A stretch of DNA of 64,000 bases from Vibrio sp. Y2-5 (GTDB lineage Bacteria; Pseudomonadota; Gammaproteobacteria; Enterobacterales; Vibrionaceae): the NCBI RefSeq assembly GCF_014596725.1, contig NZ_JACVEG010000004.1:62001-126000 (forward strand), given 5' to 3'. Made by a program: the position numbers and the translations under genes. Shown one piece after another: positions 1 through 9,127 of this stretch. Each line of letters opens with the position of its first letter. The stretch's first letter is position 1. Below the pieces are notes generated by a model, which saw only the letters and a program-made list of their open reading frames with translations, was not told where the DNA came from and ran no database searches.

Positions 1-2
1 TG

Positions 3-860
3 CAAGCGTTTGACAACTATTTCGGCTTTCGACCTCTGCTGGATCGTGTAGAGGTGTGGGTCATCGATGAAGCCCATTCTTCGATGGTTTTTCCTAGCCT
101 TTCTAATCCCGTTAAGAATAAAAGAGGTTCCTCAACTGAAGATGTGGACTTAGACCCTGGTTGTACTTATTTGCTTCTTAATCGTCGCCACGGTGTTGCC
201 GCAGATGAAACTTGGGCTGAGTACCTATGCCACAAACTGAGTGCCATGAATTTGTTTAAATTGTTGCCTGAACAAAACATTGTTGAGCTAGGCGTGTTGC
301 CAGCGCATGGTTTGAAACCCGGATGGTATCATCAGGTTCCAATAAGTCACAGTGTCACTCCAAGTGAGCCTAAACGCCTTACCGTTGCTTATCATGCCCA
401 GCACCCAACGTTTCCTATGATTGCAAAGGCAATTGAGCAACTTCTCAAAGAAGATGGAATCGGCGTTGATTTTATTAAGTATGAATTAACGATTGAAAAT
501 GCAAGTGAAGTGGACATTTGGATTAAGCCGATGGGGATTGCAAGCCACAGAGATGACGCATTAGCAGGGTGGCTACTCAATGACTCTGATATTGAGCATT
601 TAAGCCGACCTGATGATTTCCATCGATGGTTGGGCTTGATTGACCAATGGCGTGCAGAATCACAAGCAAATTTTCCCGGAAAAGAAATTGGGAAATCTCT
701 TGTAGAGGCGCGACAAGTGATTCCGATGTTTCACTGCTGGCTTGGTGTCAGTAAAGATCAATGTGGTTCGTTGCAAAATGCTAAATGTAACGCTTTAGGT
801 TGGTTCGATTTTAGTCAGGTATGGGTTAAGCCTGAATTTGAGTCCGGTTTAGTTGAATAG
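3..860 (+). CDS. SgrR-like transcriptional regulator, C-terminal part (5' end outside window)
   Basis: The frame is open to the left edge, so only the last 285 residues are visible. They match the C-terminal solute-binding-like domain of SgrR-type regulators, which carry an N-terminal winged helix (not in view) and a SBP_bac_5-like ligand domain. Seen here: a stretch around VEVWVIDEAHSS, then NRRHG and a tryptophan-rich middle typical of the family. In E. coli SgrR activates the small RNA SgrS under glucose-phosphate stress; that role is not shown here. The next gene follows after 8 bases, suggesting co-transcription. Family assignment is good, target unknown. Confidence 0.75.
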   Translation, partial: QAFDNYFGFRPLLDRVEVWVIDEAHSSMVFPSLSNPVKNKRGSSTEDVDLDPGCTYLLLNRRHGVAADETWAEYLCHKLSAMNLFKLLPEQNIVELGVLPAHGLKPGWYHQVPISHSVTPSEPKRLTVAYHAQHPTFPMIAKAIEQLLKEDGIGVDFIKYELTIENASEVDIWIKPMGIASHRDDALAGWLLNDSDIEHLSRPDDFHRWLGLIDQWRAESQANFPGKEIGKSLVEARQVIPMFHCWLGVSKDQCGSLQNAKCNALGWFDFSQVWVKPEFESGLVE

Positions 861-868
861 TAATTGAA

Positions 869-1120
869 ATGGCAAAACCTAACAAAAAACAACCAGAAAA
901 GAGTGTCGATATCTATTGCAGCAAATGTCGTACCCAACTATTTAAGTACAAGAAGGGTGGTAAGGGAGCACTCGTAAAATGTTTTAAAGAGCGAATTGTT
1001 CAAAACTACGTGACGGAAGCGTGTAAATGTCCAAATTGCGCCAGTGAATTTGCACGGGAATCTATGATAAGAGGCGCTCCCGCCTACAAAATCATCGGCG
1101 GAAAAGTCGTAACAAAGTAG
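869..1120 (+). CDS. Small zinc-ribbon protein
   Basis: An 83-residue protein with two CxxC knuckles, CSKC near residue 18 and CPNC near residue 54, spaced as in a zinc ribbon. The rest is rich in lysine and arginine (YKKGGKGALVKCFKERI), which suggests nucleic-acid or ribosome contact but does not prove it. It sits 8 bases behind the SgrR-like gene. I recognise it as a conserved hypothetical of vibrios, with no known function. Confidence 0.7.
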   Translation: MAKPNKKQPEKSVDIYCSKCRTQLFKYKKGGKGALVKCFKERIVQNYVTEACKCPNCASEFARESMIRGAPAYKIIGGKVVTK

Positions 1121-1322
1121 TTCTTTCGTATGAGTTTTATTGCTCGATAATGGCTAAAAACGCTAATGAAAATTTACATTTTTAGCAAAAATGTAGGTAA
1201 ATTGATCACGGTCGATAAAATCGATAATTTTTGTGCTTATGAGTAGCTTAACTTTATATAAGTGTTAAAATTGCGCCGTTAAATTTATTAGGCCAAATCA
1301 TTTTCAATTTCTTGGAGTTGTC

Positions 1323-1400
1323 ATGGAATTAGCGCTAATCATCACTTTTATCGTCGCGGCTTTGGTCATGGTGAAAAAAGAGATGGCTGAAAACAAATAA
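1323..1400 (+). CDS. 25-residue single-span membrane peptide
   Basis: A short frame, MELALIITFIVAALVMVKK followed by EMAENK, is one hydrophobic helix of about 15 residues with a lysine-rich charged tail. It has a GGAG Shine-Dalgarno at 1314-1317, five bases before ATG. A plausible promoter lies upstream (TTGTGC at 1231, TATATA at 1255, 18-bp spacing) and a perfect terminator follows at 1457. Its own promoter, ribosome site and terminator argue for a real mini-gene. Function unknown; small subunits of membrane complexes look like this. Confidence 0.6.
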   Translation: MELALIITFIVAALVMVKKEMAENK

Positions 1401-1456
1401 TTTATCGCATTTACTTCATTTTTCTATACCTTTTTGAATGCAATAAACCACTATAA

Positions 1457-1490
1457 TGAAGCCAGCTTTTGCTGGCTTCATTCGTTTTAG
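1457..1490 (+). terminator. Rho-independent terminator
   Basis: A perfect 10-bp stem TGAAGCCAGC / GCTGGCTTCA with a TTTT loop, followed by a T-rich run. It ends the transcript of the 25-residue peptide gene. Confidence 0.8.
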
Positions 1491-1635
1491 TCCACGTAAA
1501 ACAACTTCTTAAGTATAATTTCTTAGAAAATATCGCTAATATCGATGTGTCATTCATTTATGTAACCGATAAGAGATTTGCAAACTCATTTGCGGAAATT
1601 TCTTAGAGTTTTACTTTTAGAATAAGGATATCGTT

Positions 1636-2523
1636 TTGCACAGCCCTATTACTCTTGAAGCACTGCATATTCTTGATGCAATTGATAGAAGAGGCAGCTT
1701 TGCATCTGCTGCTAATGAACTGAATAGAGCGCCTAGTTCTTTGAGTTATCAGATTCAAAAGTTAGAGCAAGACTTAGATATCATGATTTTTGATCGCTCT
1801 GGACACAAAGCTAACTTCACTGAAGCTGGAAAATTGCTGTTAGAGCGAGGTAGGGCAATTCTTTCCGCAACCGAAAAGTTGGTTAATGATGCGACTTTGT
1901 TGGCCAACGGTTGGGAGCTAGACATTACGGTCGCCTTCGATGGAATTATTCCTGTGGCTTGCTTTTTCCCTATGGTTGAAGAGCTAGGGAATGTGAGTAA
2001 AACGCGAATCAGGTTACAAGAGGAAATTTTAGCTGGTTGTTGGGAGTCTCTAGCCACTGACCGATCGGATTTACTGGTTTGTCCGAAAGTGGATACGCTG
2101 CCTCAAGATGTTAAAGCTGAAACGTTAGGCACTATGTCGATGGTTTGGGTTGCAGCAACTCACCACTATGTTCACAAACGAAGTGGTGAGTTTAATGAAG
2201 AAGCAAGGCAGAAGTATCGCGTTATTGCTATTGCTGATACGGCAAGAGATCAACCAGCGATGAGTGTCAATATCCTTCAGAAGCAACCCCGTCTAACGGT
2301 GACGAATTTCAATGCTAAATGTCAGGCGCTGGTGGAAGGTCTAGGTATTGGGTCTTTGCCAAAGCATGTCGCTGAACCTTTGATTAAGGAAGGTAAGCTT
2401 AAAATCATCAACGGTACTCAGCAATGGGACATGGAACTGATTATGGCATGGCGAAGAAACAAGATTGGCGAAGCGAAATCTTGGTGTATTCAATACCTTA
2501 AGAAAAATTGGAAGCTCGTTTAA
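1636..2523 (+). CDS. LysR-family regulator, YhaJ-like
   Basis: A 295-residue LysR protein. The N-terminal winged helix (about residues 5-65) contains LEALHILDAIDRRGSFASAA and FDRSGH, closely like E. coli YhaJ; the C-terminal MAWRRNKIGEAKSW matches YhaJ too. YhaJ responds to aromatic or quinone-type compounds in E. coli, and whether that holds here is inference. The start is TTG, chosen because AGGA lies eight bases upstream and the protein begins at the usual family position. It appears monocistronic; the next gene is convergent. Confidence 0.8.
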   Translation: MHSPITLEALHILDAIDRRGSFASAANELNRAPSSLSYQIQKLEQDLDIMIFDRSGHKANFTEAGKLLLERGRAILSATEKLVNDATLLANGWELDITVAFDGIIPVACFFPMVEELGNVSKTRIRLQEEILAGCWESLATDRSDLLVCPKVDTLPQDVKAETLGTMSMVWVAATHHYVHKRSGEFNEEARQKYRVIAIADTARDQPAMSVNILQKQPRLTVTNFNAKCQALVEGLGIGSLPKHVAEPLIKEGKLKIINGTQQWDMELIMAWRRNKIGEAKSWCIQYLKKNWKLV

Positions 2524-2576
2524 GTTGAGTGATGGGCAATAGATCTTTTAAGATCCTATCGCCCCATTCATGATTT

Positions 2577-5261
2577 TTAAGGGTTGAGAGGCAGCACCAT
2601 ATCAGCGGTACCATCTTCGAAGTGCACATCAACTTCAAAGCCTAATCTTTGAGCCAGAGTTAACATCCCTCGGTTGGTTGGCATTGTCATTCCAGACATT
2701 TGCTTAGTGCCTTTCGCCTTACAGTAATCAATGATTCTACTCATCAATATCTTGCCAAGTCCTTTTCCTTTAACATCTGTACGAATGAGAATTGCAAACT
2801 CTGCATCGGTGTTTTCGGGGTTGATCAACGCTCGCGATACGCCAATAATTTCTTCCTTCGTACCGTCTTTAATTACGGCGACAAAGGCCATCTCTCTGTC
2901 GTAATCAATCTGAGTTAAATTAGCCAAAGCTTCATGATGAAACTCACCAACATCTGAGAAGAAGCGTTTGTACAGATCTTCTTTACTGACTTTTTTGATG
3001 AACTCTGCATGATGGGGCTCATCTTCCGGAAGAATTGGCCGCACGGTAATCCGTTCGCCGTCTTTTGCCATACATTCTTCGACTAACTCGGTTGGGTAGG
3101 GACGTATAGCGAGTCGGCTTTGTGCATCACCTTCAAATTTCTTCAAGGTTAAGTCTGCATCAAGTATGGTGAATTGGTTGCCGTTTACTAATACTGGATG
3201 GATGTCCAGCTCAAAGACTTGGGGGCACTCAACCACCATTTGTGAAATACGAACAAGAAATTCAGAAAGCCCGTTAATATCAATAGGCACAGGTAGCTTT
3301 TGCAGACGAATTTTTCCGCTACGTATGGCTCGCACGATAAGGTAACGCGCAAGTGTCATATTCAGTGGAGGGAGTGCTGCCGCAGCATCTGAAGCTTCAT
3401 TCCATTCAGAGCCACCTTGACCAAGCAAAATTACTGGGCCAAAAGTACTATCGTGTTTAACCTTGATTCTTAACTCTTCACCGCCTGCAAGTTTAGCCAT
3501 GCCTTGAACGAGTAGACCGTGGATATTGGCTGAAGGGTAGTGAAGCTGAGTCCGATCAAATATCGCGTTGGCAGCACTGGATACTTCTTGCGAGTTTCTT
3601 AGGTTCAACATCACGCCTTGTACATCTGATTTATGCGCAATGTCTGGTGATCTCAGCTTGACGGCTACGGGATAGCCGATCGTTTCAGCAATATGAACAG
3701 CTTCGCTTGCGTCACTAGCGATCCATGTTGGTAGCAAGGTGAAGTTAAAACACTTCAGAAAGTTACCAATTTGATGGGTATCTAAATGTAACTTATCGTT
3801 GTTGTCTAGATGTTCATCGATCCAAGATTTTGCTGCGTTAATTTCGGATACGTGCACCGCTTCAGAAGTTGTCGGTGTCTCCATCAGTTGTTTTTGGTTT
3901 CTTCTGTATTCAACTAGGTGCATGAATGCTACGACTGCACTTTCAGGCGTTCTGTAAGTTGGAATCCCAGCTTGGTTGAACAACTGCCTTGCAGGTCGAG
4001 CTGTGAGTTCACCGGACCAATTGGTCAGAATGTTAAACCGTCTTGCTCTTGGATGAGATTTAACTATGTCTATGACCGCTTGTGCTGTTTGTTCTGATTG
4101 AGCAATCGCTGATGGGCTGTGCATGATCAGAATTGCATCGGCATTATCACTATCCAACACTGCCTTTAACGCATTGATATAACGGTTATGATCCGCATCG
4201 CCGACGATATCAATCGGATTACCGTGTGACCAACTTTGCGGTAGGCATTGATTCAGTGCTTCGTAAACGGAATCTTCCAGTTCGGCTAAGCGTCCACCGT
4301 GGTCTAGCAAGGTGTCGGTCGCCATAATTGCTGGACCACCACCGTTGGTGATAATGGCAAGTCGTTCGCCGCGCAATGGAACTGAGTGGGTTAGGGTTTC
4401 TACAGCTGCAAATAATTCATGAGTATTGTTCACTCGCAGCATACCTGTACGACGAATAGCGGAATCGTAGATGATATCGAGCGTGTCATCTCCGCCGGTG
4501 TGCATTTGTGCTGCTTTTTTACCTGCTTTCGTTCTTCCGCCTTTTAGAACAAGTATTCTTCTATTGCGTGAGGCTGCCCGAGCTGCAGACATAAAACGTC
4601 TGGCGTCTCTGATTGTATCCACGTACAGCAAAATGGCGTCGGTATGTTTATCGGTACTCAGGCAATCGAGTAAATCGGAGAAATCTATGTCTGTTGCATT
4701 CCCCAAGGATACAAATGCAGAGAAGCCAATTTGTTTGTCGTTAGCCCAGTCAAGGATTGTGGTACAGACAGCAGCAGATTGAGAAATAAAAGCGATATTG
4801 CCCTTAGTTGCCGTAACGGGTGAAAAGGAGCCGTTAAAATTTACCCAGGGTAATATCAAGCCAAGGCTATTTGGCCCTAGTATGCGCATACCCGACTGCT
4901 TTGCTATTTCATTACATTGGGCTTGTATCTCACAACCTTGCGCGTCCAAAGTGTACATATCAGACGATAACACAATGACATTTGCGACACCGAGATCAGC
5001 CAATTGTTTAATTATGGTTACATTTCGGCTTGCATGTGTGCAGAGAATAGCGATGTCAGGTACTAAGGGAAGCGAAGCAATAGTCTTGTATGCCAGAACA
5101 CCACAAACGGCAGGATAATAGGGAGTAACTGGCATTATCGCTCCATCAAATCCTCCCTGGAGTAGGTTCTTCATAACGATGTTGCCAGACCGGAATGGGC
5201 GAATAGAAGCACCAATTACAGCGACTGATTGAGGTTTAAGTAACTGACTTAAATTGTTCAT
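2577..5261 (-). CDS. patZ: Protein lysine acetyltransferase PatZ (Pat, YfiQ)
   Basis: 894 residues, the usual length of the Pat/YfiQ family. Domain order: an ADP-forming acyl-CoA synthetase-like CoA-binding domain (about 8-130, with AVIGAS), CoA-ligase domains (about 150-460), an ATP-grasp-like domain (about 490-710) and a C-terminal GNAT acetyltransferase (about 725-890, with VKGKGLGKILM for acetyl-CoA binding). Family members transfer acetyl from acetyl-CoA to lysines of metabolic enzymes, classically inactivating acetyl-CoA synthetase. A CRP-like site lies in the divergent promoter region; patZ is CRP-activated in E. coli. An acetyl-CoA synthetase gene lies 11.5 kb away and is a plausible substrate. 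Confidence 0.92.
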   Translation of the reverse strand: MNNLSQLLKPQSVAVIGASIRPFRSGNIVMKNLLQGGFDGAIMPVTPYYPAVCGVLAYKTIASLPLVPDIAILCTHASRNVTIIKQLADLGVANVIVLSSDMYTLDAQGCEIQAQCNEIAKQSGMRILGPNSLGLILPWVNFNGSFSPVTATKGNIAFISQSAAVCTTILDWANDKQIGFSAFVSLGNATDIDFSDLLDCLSTDKHTDAILLYVDTIRDARRFMSAARAASRNRRILVLKGGRTKAGKKAAQMHTGGDDTLDIIYDSAIRRTGMLRVNNTHELFAAVETLTHSVPLRGERLAIITNGGGPAIMATDTLLDHGGRLAELEDSVYEALNQCLPQSWSHGNPIDIVGDADHNRYINALKAVLDSDNADAILIMHSPSAIAQSEQTAQAVIDIVKSHPRARRFNILTNWSGELTARPARQLFNQAGIPTYRTPESAVVAFMHLVEYRRNQKQLMETPTTSEAVHVSEINAAKSWIDEHLDNNDKLHLDTHQIGNFLKCFNFTLLPTWIASDASEAVHIAETIGYPVAVKLRSPDIAHKSDVQGVMLNLRNSQEVSSAANAIFDRTQLHYPSANIHGLLVQGMAKLAGGEELRIKVKHDSTFGPVILLGQGGSEWNEASDAAAALPPLNMTLARYLIVRAIRSGKIRLQKLPVPIDINGLSEFLVRISQMVVECPQVFELDIHPVLVNGNQFTILDADLTLKKFEGDAQSRLAIRPYPTELVEECMAKDGERITVRPILPEDEPHHAEFIKKVSKEDLYKRFFSDVGEFHHEALANLTQIDYDREMAFVAVIKDGTKEEIIGVSRALINPENTDAEFAILIRTDVKGKGLGKILMSRIIDYCKAKGTKQMSGMTMPTNRGMLTLAQRLGFEVDVHFEDGTADMVLPLNP

Positions 5262-5370
5262 GGTGATCTCGCCATATATCGACTCTGCTTATATCCTAAC
5301 CAATTAATGGTATATCTGTTTGCGTATTTACTATCACTGTGATCATTAAAGCACTGTTCAAAGGCCACTT

Positions 5371-5386
5371 TGTGTTCTAAATCACA
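5371..5386. promoter_or_regulatory. CRP-like binding site between patZ and the SPOR lipoprotein gene
   Basis: TGTGTTCTAAATCACA matches the CRP consensus TGTGA-N6-TCACA with one change. It is about 110 bp upstream of patZ and 92 bp upstream of the lipoprotein start, so it could serve either gene. Known CRP control of E. coli patZ supports the reading. Confidence 0.5.
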
Positions 5387-5477
5387 CGTTACCGTTATAT
5401 ATTAGTTGCCTAAGCTTGATTCTAAGCGCCTCTATCGGCATGATTTAATTAATTACAATCAGAGCGTTAATAATTCC

Positions 5478-6053
5478 ATGAAAAAAATTTCAATTGTAGG
5501 CTTGTCAGCAATTTTAGCTGCGTGTTCATCTGGTACATACACCACTGATGTCACCTCAGAAAGTCACCGCGAAGATTACAATGTCGCTACCGTCCAACAG
5601 CCTGTTGTCTCTGATTCCGGTATGGCGACAGGTATCACTGAAACAAATGTAGAGCCTAAGGTCATTCAAACTGCTCCTCAACCAGTTGAGAAAAAAGTCG
5701 TTAAGATGAGTCCTAAAGCAGCTACTGTTTCTATCACTCCACCTACAGCAAAACAAGTTGCAATGAATCCTCGCTATGGATACACCATTCAAGTTGTTGC
5801 TGTTGGTAGTCAAAACAAAGTGGATCAATTTGCTAGCAAATTGCCGAAAGATGGCCAGCCAATCTGGGAAAACTACAAAGTAGTTAATGGCACAAAATGG
5901 TATACGATTCTTTTTGGTGACTATGCAACGCGTCAAGATGCTGTAAAAGCTATCTCTGAACTTCCAGCGGATTTTCAATCCTTAAAACCGTTTGCGAAGA
6001 GTATTGACTCTATCAAAAATTCAGAATATCCAACGCTTAACAAGTTAAATTAA
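5478..6053 (+). CDS. SPOR-domain lipoprotein
   Basis: Start placed at the ATG giving MKKISIVGLSAILAACSS, a lipoprotein signal with lipobox LAAC (modified Cys at residue 16); the open frame extends 24 codons further upstream without a signal. A low-complexity linker follows, then a C-terminal SPOR-like domain (about residues 100-185, beginning YGYTIQVVAVGS) that in other proteins binds denuded peptidoglycan at the septum. Probably outer-membrane anchored. It precedes ddl, another cell-wall gene, but a terminator separates them. Role inferred from the domain only. Confidence 0.8.
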   Translation: MKKISIVGLSAILAACSSGTYTTDVTSESHREDYNVATVQQPVVSDSGMATGITETNVEPKVIQTAPQPVEKKVVKMSPKAATVSITPPTAKQVAMNPRYGYTIQVVAVGSQNKVDQFASKLPKDGQPIWENYKVVNGTKWYTILFGDYATRQDAVKAISELPADFQSLKPFAKSIDSIKNSEYPTLNKLN

Positions 6054-6070
6054 GCGTAGGTTATTAGTAG

Positions 6071-6094
6071 AAAGGGGCATTCGTGCCCCTTTTG
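6071..6094 (+). terminator. Terminator after the SPOR lipoprotein gene
   Basis: Stem AAAGGGGCA / TGCCCCTTT with a TTCG-type tetraloop and trailing T residues, 18 bases after the stop codon. Confidence 0.85.
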
Positions 6095-6202
6095 ACTGTT
6101 ATCTAAGCAGTTAAAACAAACAATTGCTAATAACGGTGTAAGTTCCACTTGAATTTACTATGATAGACGAGCAATTTACTCAAAGATGTCACGGATATAT
6201 CA

Positions 6203-7207
6203 ATGACAAACACTACAATCCTTCTTTTATGCGGCGGCGGATCTTCAGAGCATGCTGTATCCCTTGTTTCTGCTAATTATGTGCAGCAGCAATTAGCATT
6301 AACACCTGAATTTGAAGTCATTCGTGTCGAAATGAATCAAGATGGTTGGTTCACTGAAAGCAACGAACTCGTTTATTTAGATACCAATACTGCGACTCTA
6401 AATGGCGACAGCTTGGTAAAGAAAGTGGATTTTGTCGTTCCGTGTATTCATGGTTATCCGGGCGAGACGGGTGATATTCAGTCAATGCTGGAACTGGCTG
6501 GAATTCCTTATCTAGGTTGCGGCCCTGAAGCAAGCAGCAATAGCTTTAACAAAATCACGTCTAAGCTCTGGTATGACGCACTAGGTATCCCGAATACACC
6601 TTATCTGTTTTTAACCGAGAACACTGAAGAATCCTATGAGCTTGCAAAACAAGCTTTCAATAAATGGGGTAAAGTGTTTATCAAAGCTGCTCGTCAAGGT
6701 TCGTCAGTAGGTTGTTACAAGGTCACCAAACTTGATGATGTTGCAGGCGCTGTTGATGCGGCATTTGGTTATTCTGATCAGGTTCTGATAGAAAAAGCGG
6801 TGACACCTCGTGAACTTGAAGTCGCTGCGTACGAGATCAATGGTGAGTTGCAAGTATCTAAGCCTGGTGAAATCATCGCGCCAGAGGACGCTTTCTACAC
6901 GTATGAAGAAAAATACAGTGCTGACAGCCATTCAACAACAGAAGTTGAAGCGAAAAATCTAACAGATGAACAACGTCAAGTTATCCATCAAAGCGCAGTA
7001 AAAGTTTTTAAACATATGAAGTTAAGACACCTTTCTCGTATCGATTTTTTCCTTACATCAGAAGGGGAAGTGTATTTAAATGAAGTCAATACATTCCCTG
7101 GTATGACTCCAATTTCAATGTTCCCTAAAATGCTTGAGAACAACGGACATCAGTTTTCAGACTTTCTAGCTCAGTGTGTGAAAAGTTCTATTATTCCCAA
7201 GGCTTAA
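6203..7207 (+). CDS. ddl: D-alanine--D-alanine ligase
   Basis: 334 residues, normal for Ddl. It joins two D-alanines with ATP to make the dipeptide of the peptidoglycan precursor in the cytoplasm. Visible signatures: the N-terminal LLCGGGSSEHAVSL, VVPCIHGYPGETGDIQSML, the ATP-grasp segment KAARQGSSVGCYKV and the C-terminal FLTSEGEVYLNEVNTFPGMT. The 3' end overlaps the convergent recombinase gene by 17 bases. In V. cholerae a ddl homologue is on chromosome 2 (VCA0572 from memory), which supports the chromosome assignment. Confidence 0.93.
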   Translation: MTNTTILLLCGGGSSEHAVSLVSANYVQQQLALTPEFEVIRVEMNQDGWFTESNELVYLDTNTATLNGDSLVKKVDFVVPCIHGYPGETGDIQSMLELAGIPYLGCGPEASSNSFNKITSKLWYDALGIPNTPYLFLTENTEESYELAKQAFNKWGKVFIKAARQGSSVGCYKVTKLDDVAGAVDAAFGYSDQVLIEKAVTPRELEVAAYEINGELQVSKPGEIIAPEDAFYTYEEKYSADSHSTTEVEAKNLTDEQRQVIHQSAVKVFKHMKLRHLSRIDFFLTSEGEVYLNEVNTFPGMTPISMFPKMLENNGHQFSDFLAQCVKSSIIPKA

Positions 7208-8150
7208 ATGAGAAAAATTTGAGCTTCTCTTGTTCAGCTGTGCCTTTATTACCCACGTATTGGTAAGGCATAGCTGGACTAAGCCATCTTCCAAATTCTT
7301 GAATTTCTTTTATTTTATAACCTTGTTCAGACAGCTCCTGAACTGCCCCAACTCTTGCTGATTGTCCAGAAAATTTAAGTTCCGGTTTACCTAGTAAAGT
7401 ACCTGCACTTCTTAGAATTCGAAATATCGATGAGTCATTGAGAATGCTCGTTGCAATGTTGCCATGTTTATCTATTGAGCGAAAAACATACTTGCTATCA
7501 CGAGTGACTATTCGTAGCCATTTAGTCAGACAATTTGTTGCGTTTTGGGAAAGTTGATATTGAGATTCTCCAAACGATAAAACTAAATATTTATCATTAG
7601 TGCCGATTTGACTGAAAGTCAGACTTTTTAATTCGGAGCGTTTCAACGCGCATTCAAACATCACATGGTAGATCGCTAAATCGCGAATATCTTTGACCGA
7701 TTTACTCGTCGAGTATTTTGCGTACAACTGCTCTAGGTGAATACTGGTAAAGCTAGTAGCTTGTTCTTCATCGCCTTTTTTATTAATCCGAAGAGTCATA
7801 AGTGTTTGTCTTACTTGAGGATTAGTTGTGGGGTCCTTAAGCGATAGTAAGCGATGTATAAGGCTAATTGTTACGCTGTAGCGTCTAATCGAGCTGTATT
7901 TTCGTACTTTAGCTTCAGATTCTAGGAATAGGCGAGTTGCTGTTACTGAAGCGGGAAGTGCCATGACAGATTTACTTTGGCAATAATTTACAAACAAATT
8001 CCAATCGTTCTTCAGAGCTAACAAAGAGTTATGGGCATAAGAGTGTTGTGTTAACTCATCCATTTGTTCTAGACTTACGGACTGATTAAACTCAGTAACC
8101 CTATGTTTTAGAATATTTTGATCTGTGACGTAAGTTAGCTTTTTTCTCAT
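7191..8150 (-). CDS. Cre-like tyrosine recombinase homologue with altered catalytic residues
   Basis: 319 residues: an N-terminal helical core-binding domain (about 15-110) and a C-terminal catalytic fold. The C-terminus (SGQSARVGAVQELSEQG, then IQEFGRW and PYQYVGN) aligns with phage P1 Cre (HSARVGAARDMARAG, QAGGW, MNYIRN). The nucleophile Tyr, the second Arg and the Trp are kept. By my hand alignment the first catalytic Arg is Lys (ALKRSEL), the beta-hairpin Lys is Gln, and the His is Gln. It may therefore bind DNA with little or no recombination activity. It lies between ddl and DUF3319-yciH, about 3 kb from dif, and overlaps ddl tail to tail. Confidence 0.8.
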   Translation of the reverse strand: MRKKLTYVTDQNILKHRVTEFNQSVSLEQMDELTQHSYAHNSLLALKNDWNLFVNYCQSKSVMALPASVTATRLFLESEAKVRKYSSIRRYSVTISLIHRLLSLKDPTTNPQVRQTLMTLRINKKGDEEQATSFTSIHLEQLYAKYSTSKSVKDIRDLAIYHVMFECALKRSELKSLTFSQIGTNDKYLVLSFGESQYQLSQNATNCLTKWLRIVTRDSKYVFRSIDKHGNIATSILNDSSIFRILRSAGTLLGKPELKFSGQSARVGAVQELSEQGYKIKEIQEFGRWLSPAMPYQYVGNKGTAEQEKLKFFSFKPWE

Positions 8151-8251
8151 GCTGAAGCACTATAACTTATCAATTTGCTAAATAATATACTTGATAACCA
8201 TGCGTATACAATTATTATTTAGTTAATACATTAATATGAGCAGATTAAAGT

Positions 8252-8626
8252 ATGGCTAATGCGAGTTATCGAGGTTTCACACTTCAAACAGCTAAACAAT
8301 CCGCAGATACTTGGCAGGTTCGAATTAAGAGCCATGTTCTGTCTGGTAATTTAGCCGCTGTTAAAAAAAGCATCGACTGGTGGTGTGATACTGCATCACT
8401 GATTGACCCCAGTGAATTTGAGTCTGTAGGCAAGAAAAGAGAGGCGCAAGGCTCAAAAGAAGAAAACTTTAATGGATTTACGTTAAAGAACGACACCGGC
8501 GAAGCTAACGCTTGGTACTGTTTTTTTAATGGACGGTTGATTAAAGGCTCTAAATTAGCTTTACAAAAACATATCGAAGCATATTTATTAGCAAAACAAC
8601 GAGCAGCAGCTCAGCAGAGAAAGTAG
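8252..8626 (+). CDS. DUF3319 protein with an internal duplication
   Basis: 124 residues. Two related modules are visible: residues about 5-45 (YRGFTLQTAKQSADTWQVRI) and about 72-112 (FNGFTLKNDTGEANAWYCFF), each ending in a short helix (AAVKKSIDWW and LALQKHIEAY). I recall the family as DUF3319 of vibrios; no function is known. The next gene, a SUI1-type factor, starts one base after its stop, so the two are surely co-transcribed and a translation-related role is possible. Confidence 0.75.
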   Translation: MANASYRGFTLQTAKQSADTWQVRIKSHVLSGNLAAVKKSIDWWCDTASLIDPSEFESVGKKREAQGSKEENFNGFTLKNDTGEANAWYCFFNGRLIKGSKLALQKHIEAYLLAKQRAAAQQRK

Positions 8627-8627
8627 T

Positions 8628-8939
8628 ATGACTCTAGTATATTCGACCGAGACAGGTCGTATTAAGCAAGAACCAGAAAAAGTTGAAAGACCTAAAGGTG
8701 ATGGCATTGTTCGAATTCATCGAGAAACTAAAGGTCGCAAAGGAAAAGGTGTGAGCATCGTAAAAGGTTTGGATTTAGATGATGCGCCACTAAAATTATT
8801 AGCTGCAGAGCTTAAAAAAATATGTGGTTGTGGTGGCTCCGTGAAAGACGGTGAGATCGAAATTCAGGGAGACATGCGCGATAAAATTAAAGCACACCTT
8901 GAGAAAAAAGGTATGAAAGTAAAACTTGCTGGTAGTTAA
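8628..8939 (+). CDS. yciH: SUI1/YciH-family translation factor
   Basis: 103 residues, an eIF1/SUI1-type fold. Signatures: an N-terminal tail with VYSTETGRIK, VRIHRETKGRKGKGVSIVKG, then CGCGGSVKDGEIEIQGD and a final KAHLEKKGMKVKLAG. YciH binds the 30S subunit and influences initiation fidelity and stress translation in E. coli. It follows the DUF3319 gene with a one-base gap. The V. cholerae counterpart is, as I recall, VCA0570. Confidence 0.9.
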   Translation: MTLVYSTETGRIKQEPEKVERPKGDGIVRIHRETKGRKGKGVSIVKGLDLDDAPLKLLAAELKKICGCGGSVKDGEIEIQGDMRDKIKAHLEKKGMKVKLAGS

Positions 8940-9127
8940 TTCGTGCCCATTTAAATCTAGTAAAGAAAACTTCAGTGCTAGAATTCTTTACTAGATTTCA
9001 GTTAATAGGTAAGTCGTTTTAACCTAATAATCTAGAGTCACTAAAGGTTATCGGGTTGCTAGATTTGCTTTACTCAATAATGTTTCATTTCTAAGAGAAG
9101 TAGCGTAAGAGACCATATGCTTACTGC

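Noticed and set aside
346..358. GTCACAGTGTCAC as a matS site
   Set aside because: One mismatch in a conserved position; kept only as supporting evidence.
5406..5477. 24-codon upstream extension of the SPOR lipoprotein
   Set aside because: It would bury the lipoprotein signal; the ATG at 5478 gives a proper lipobox.
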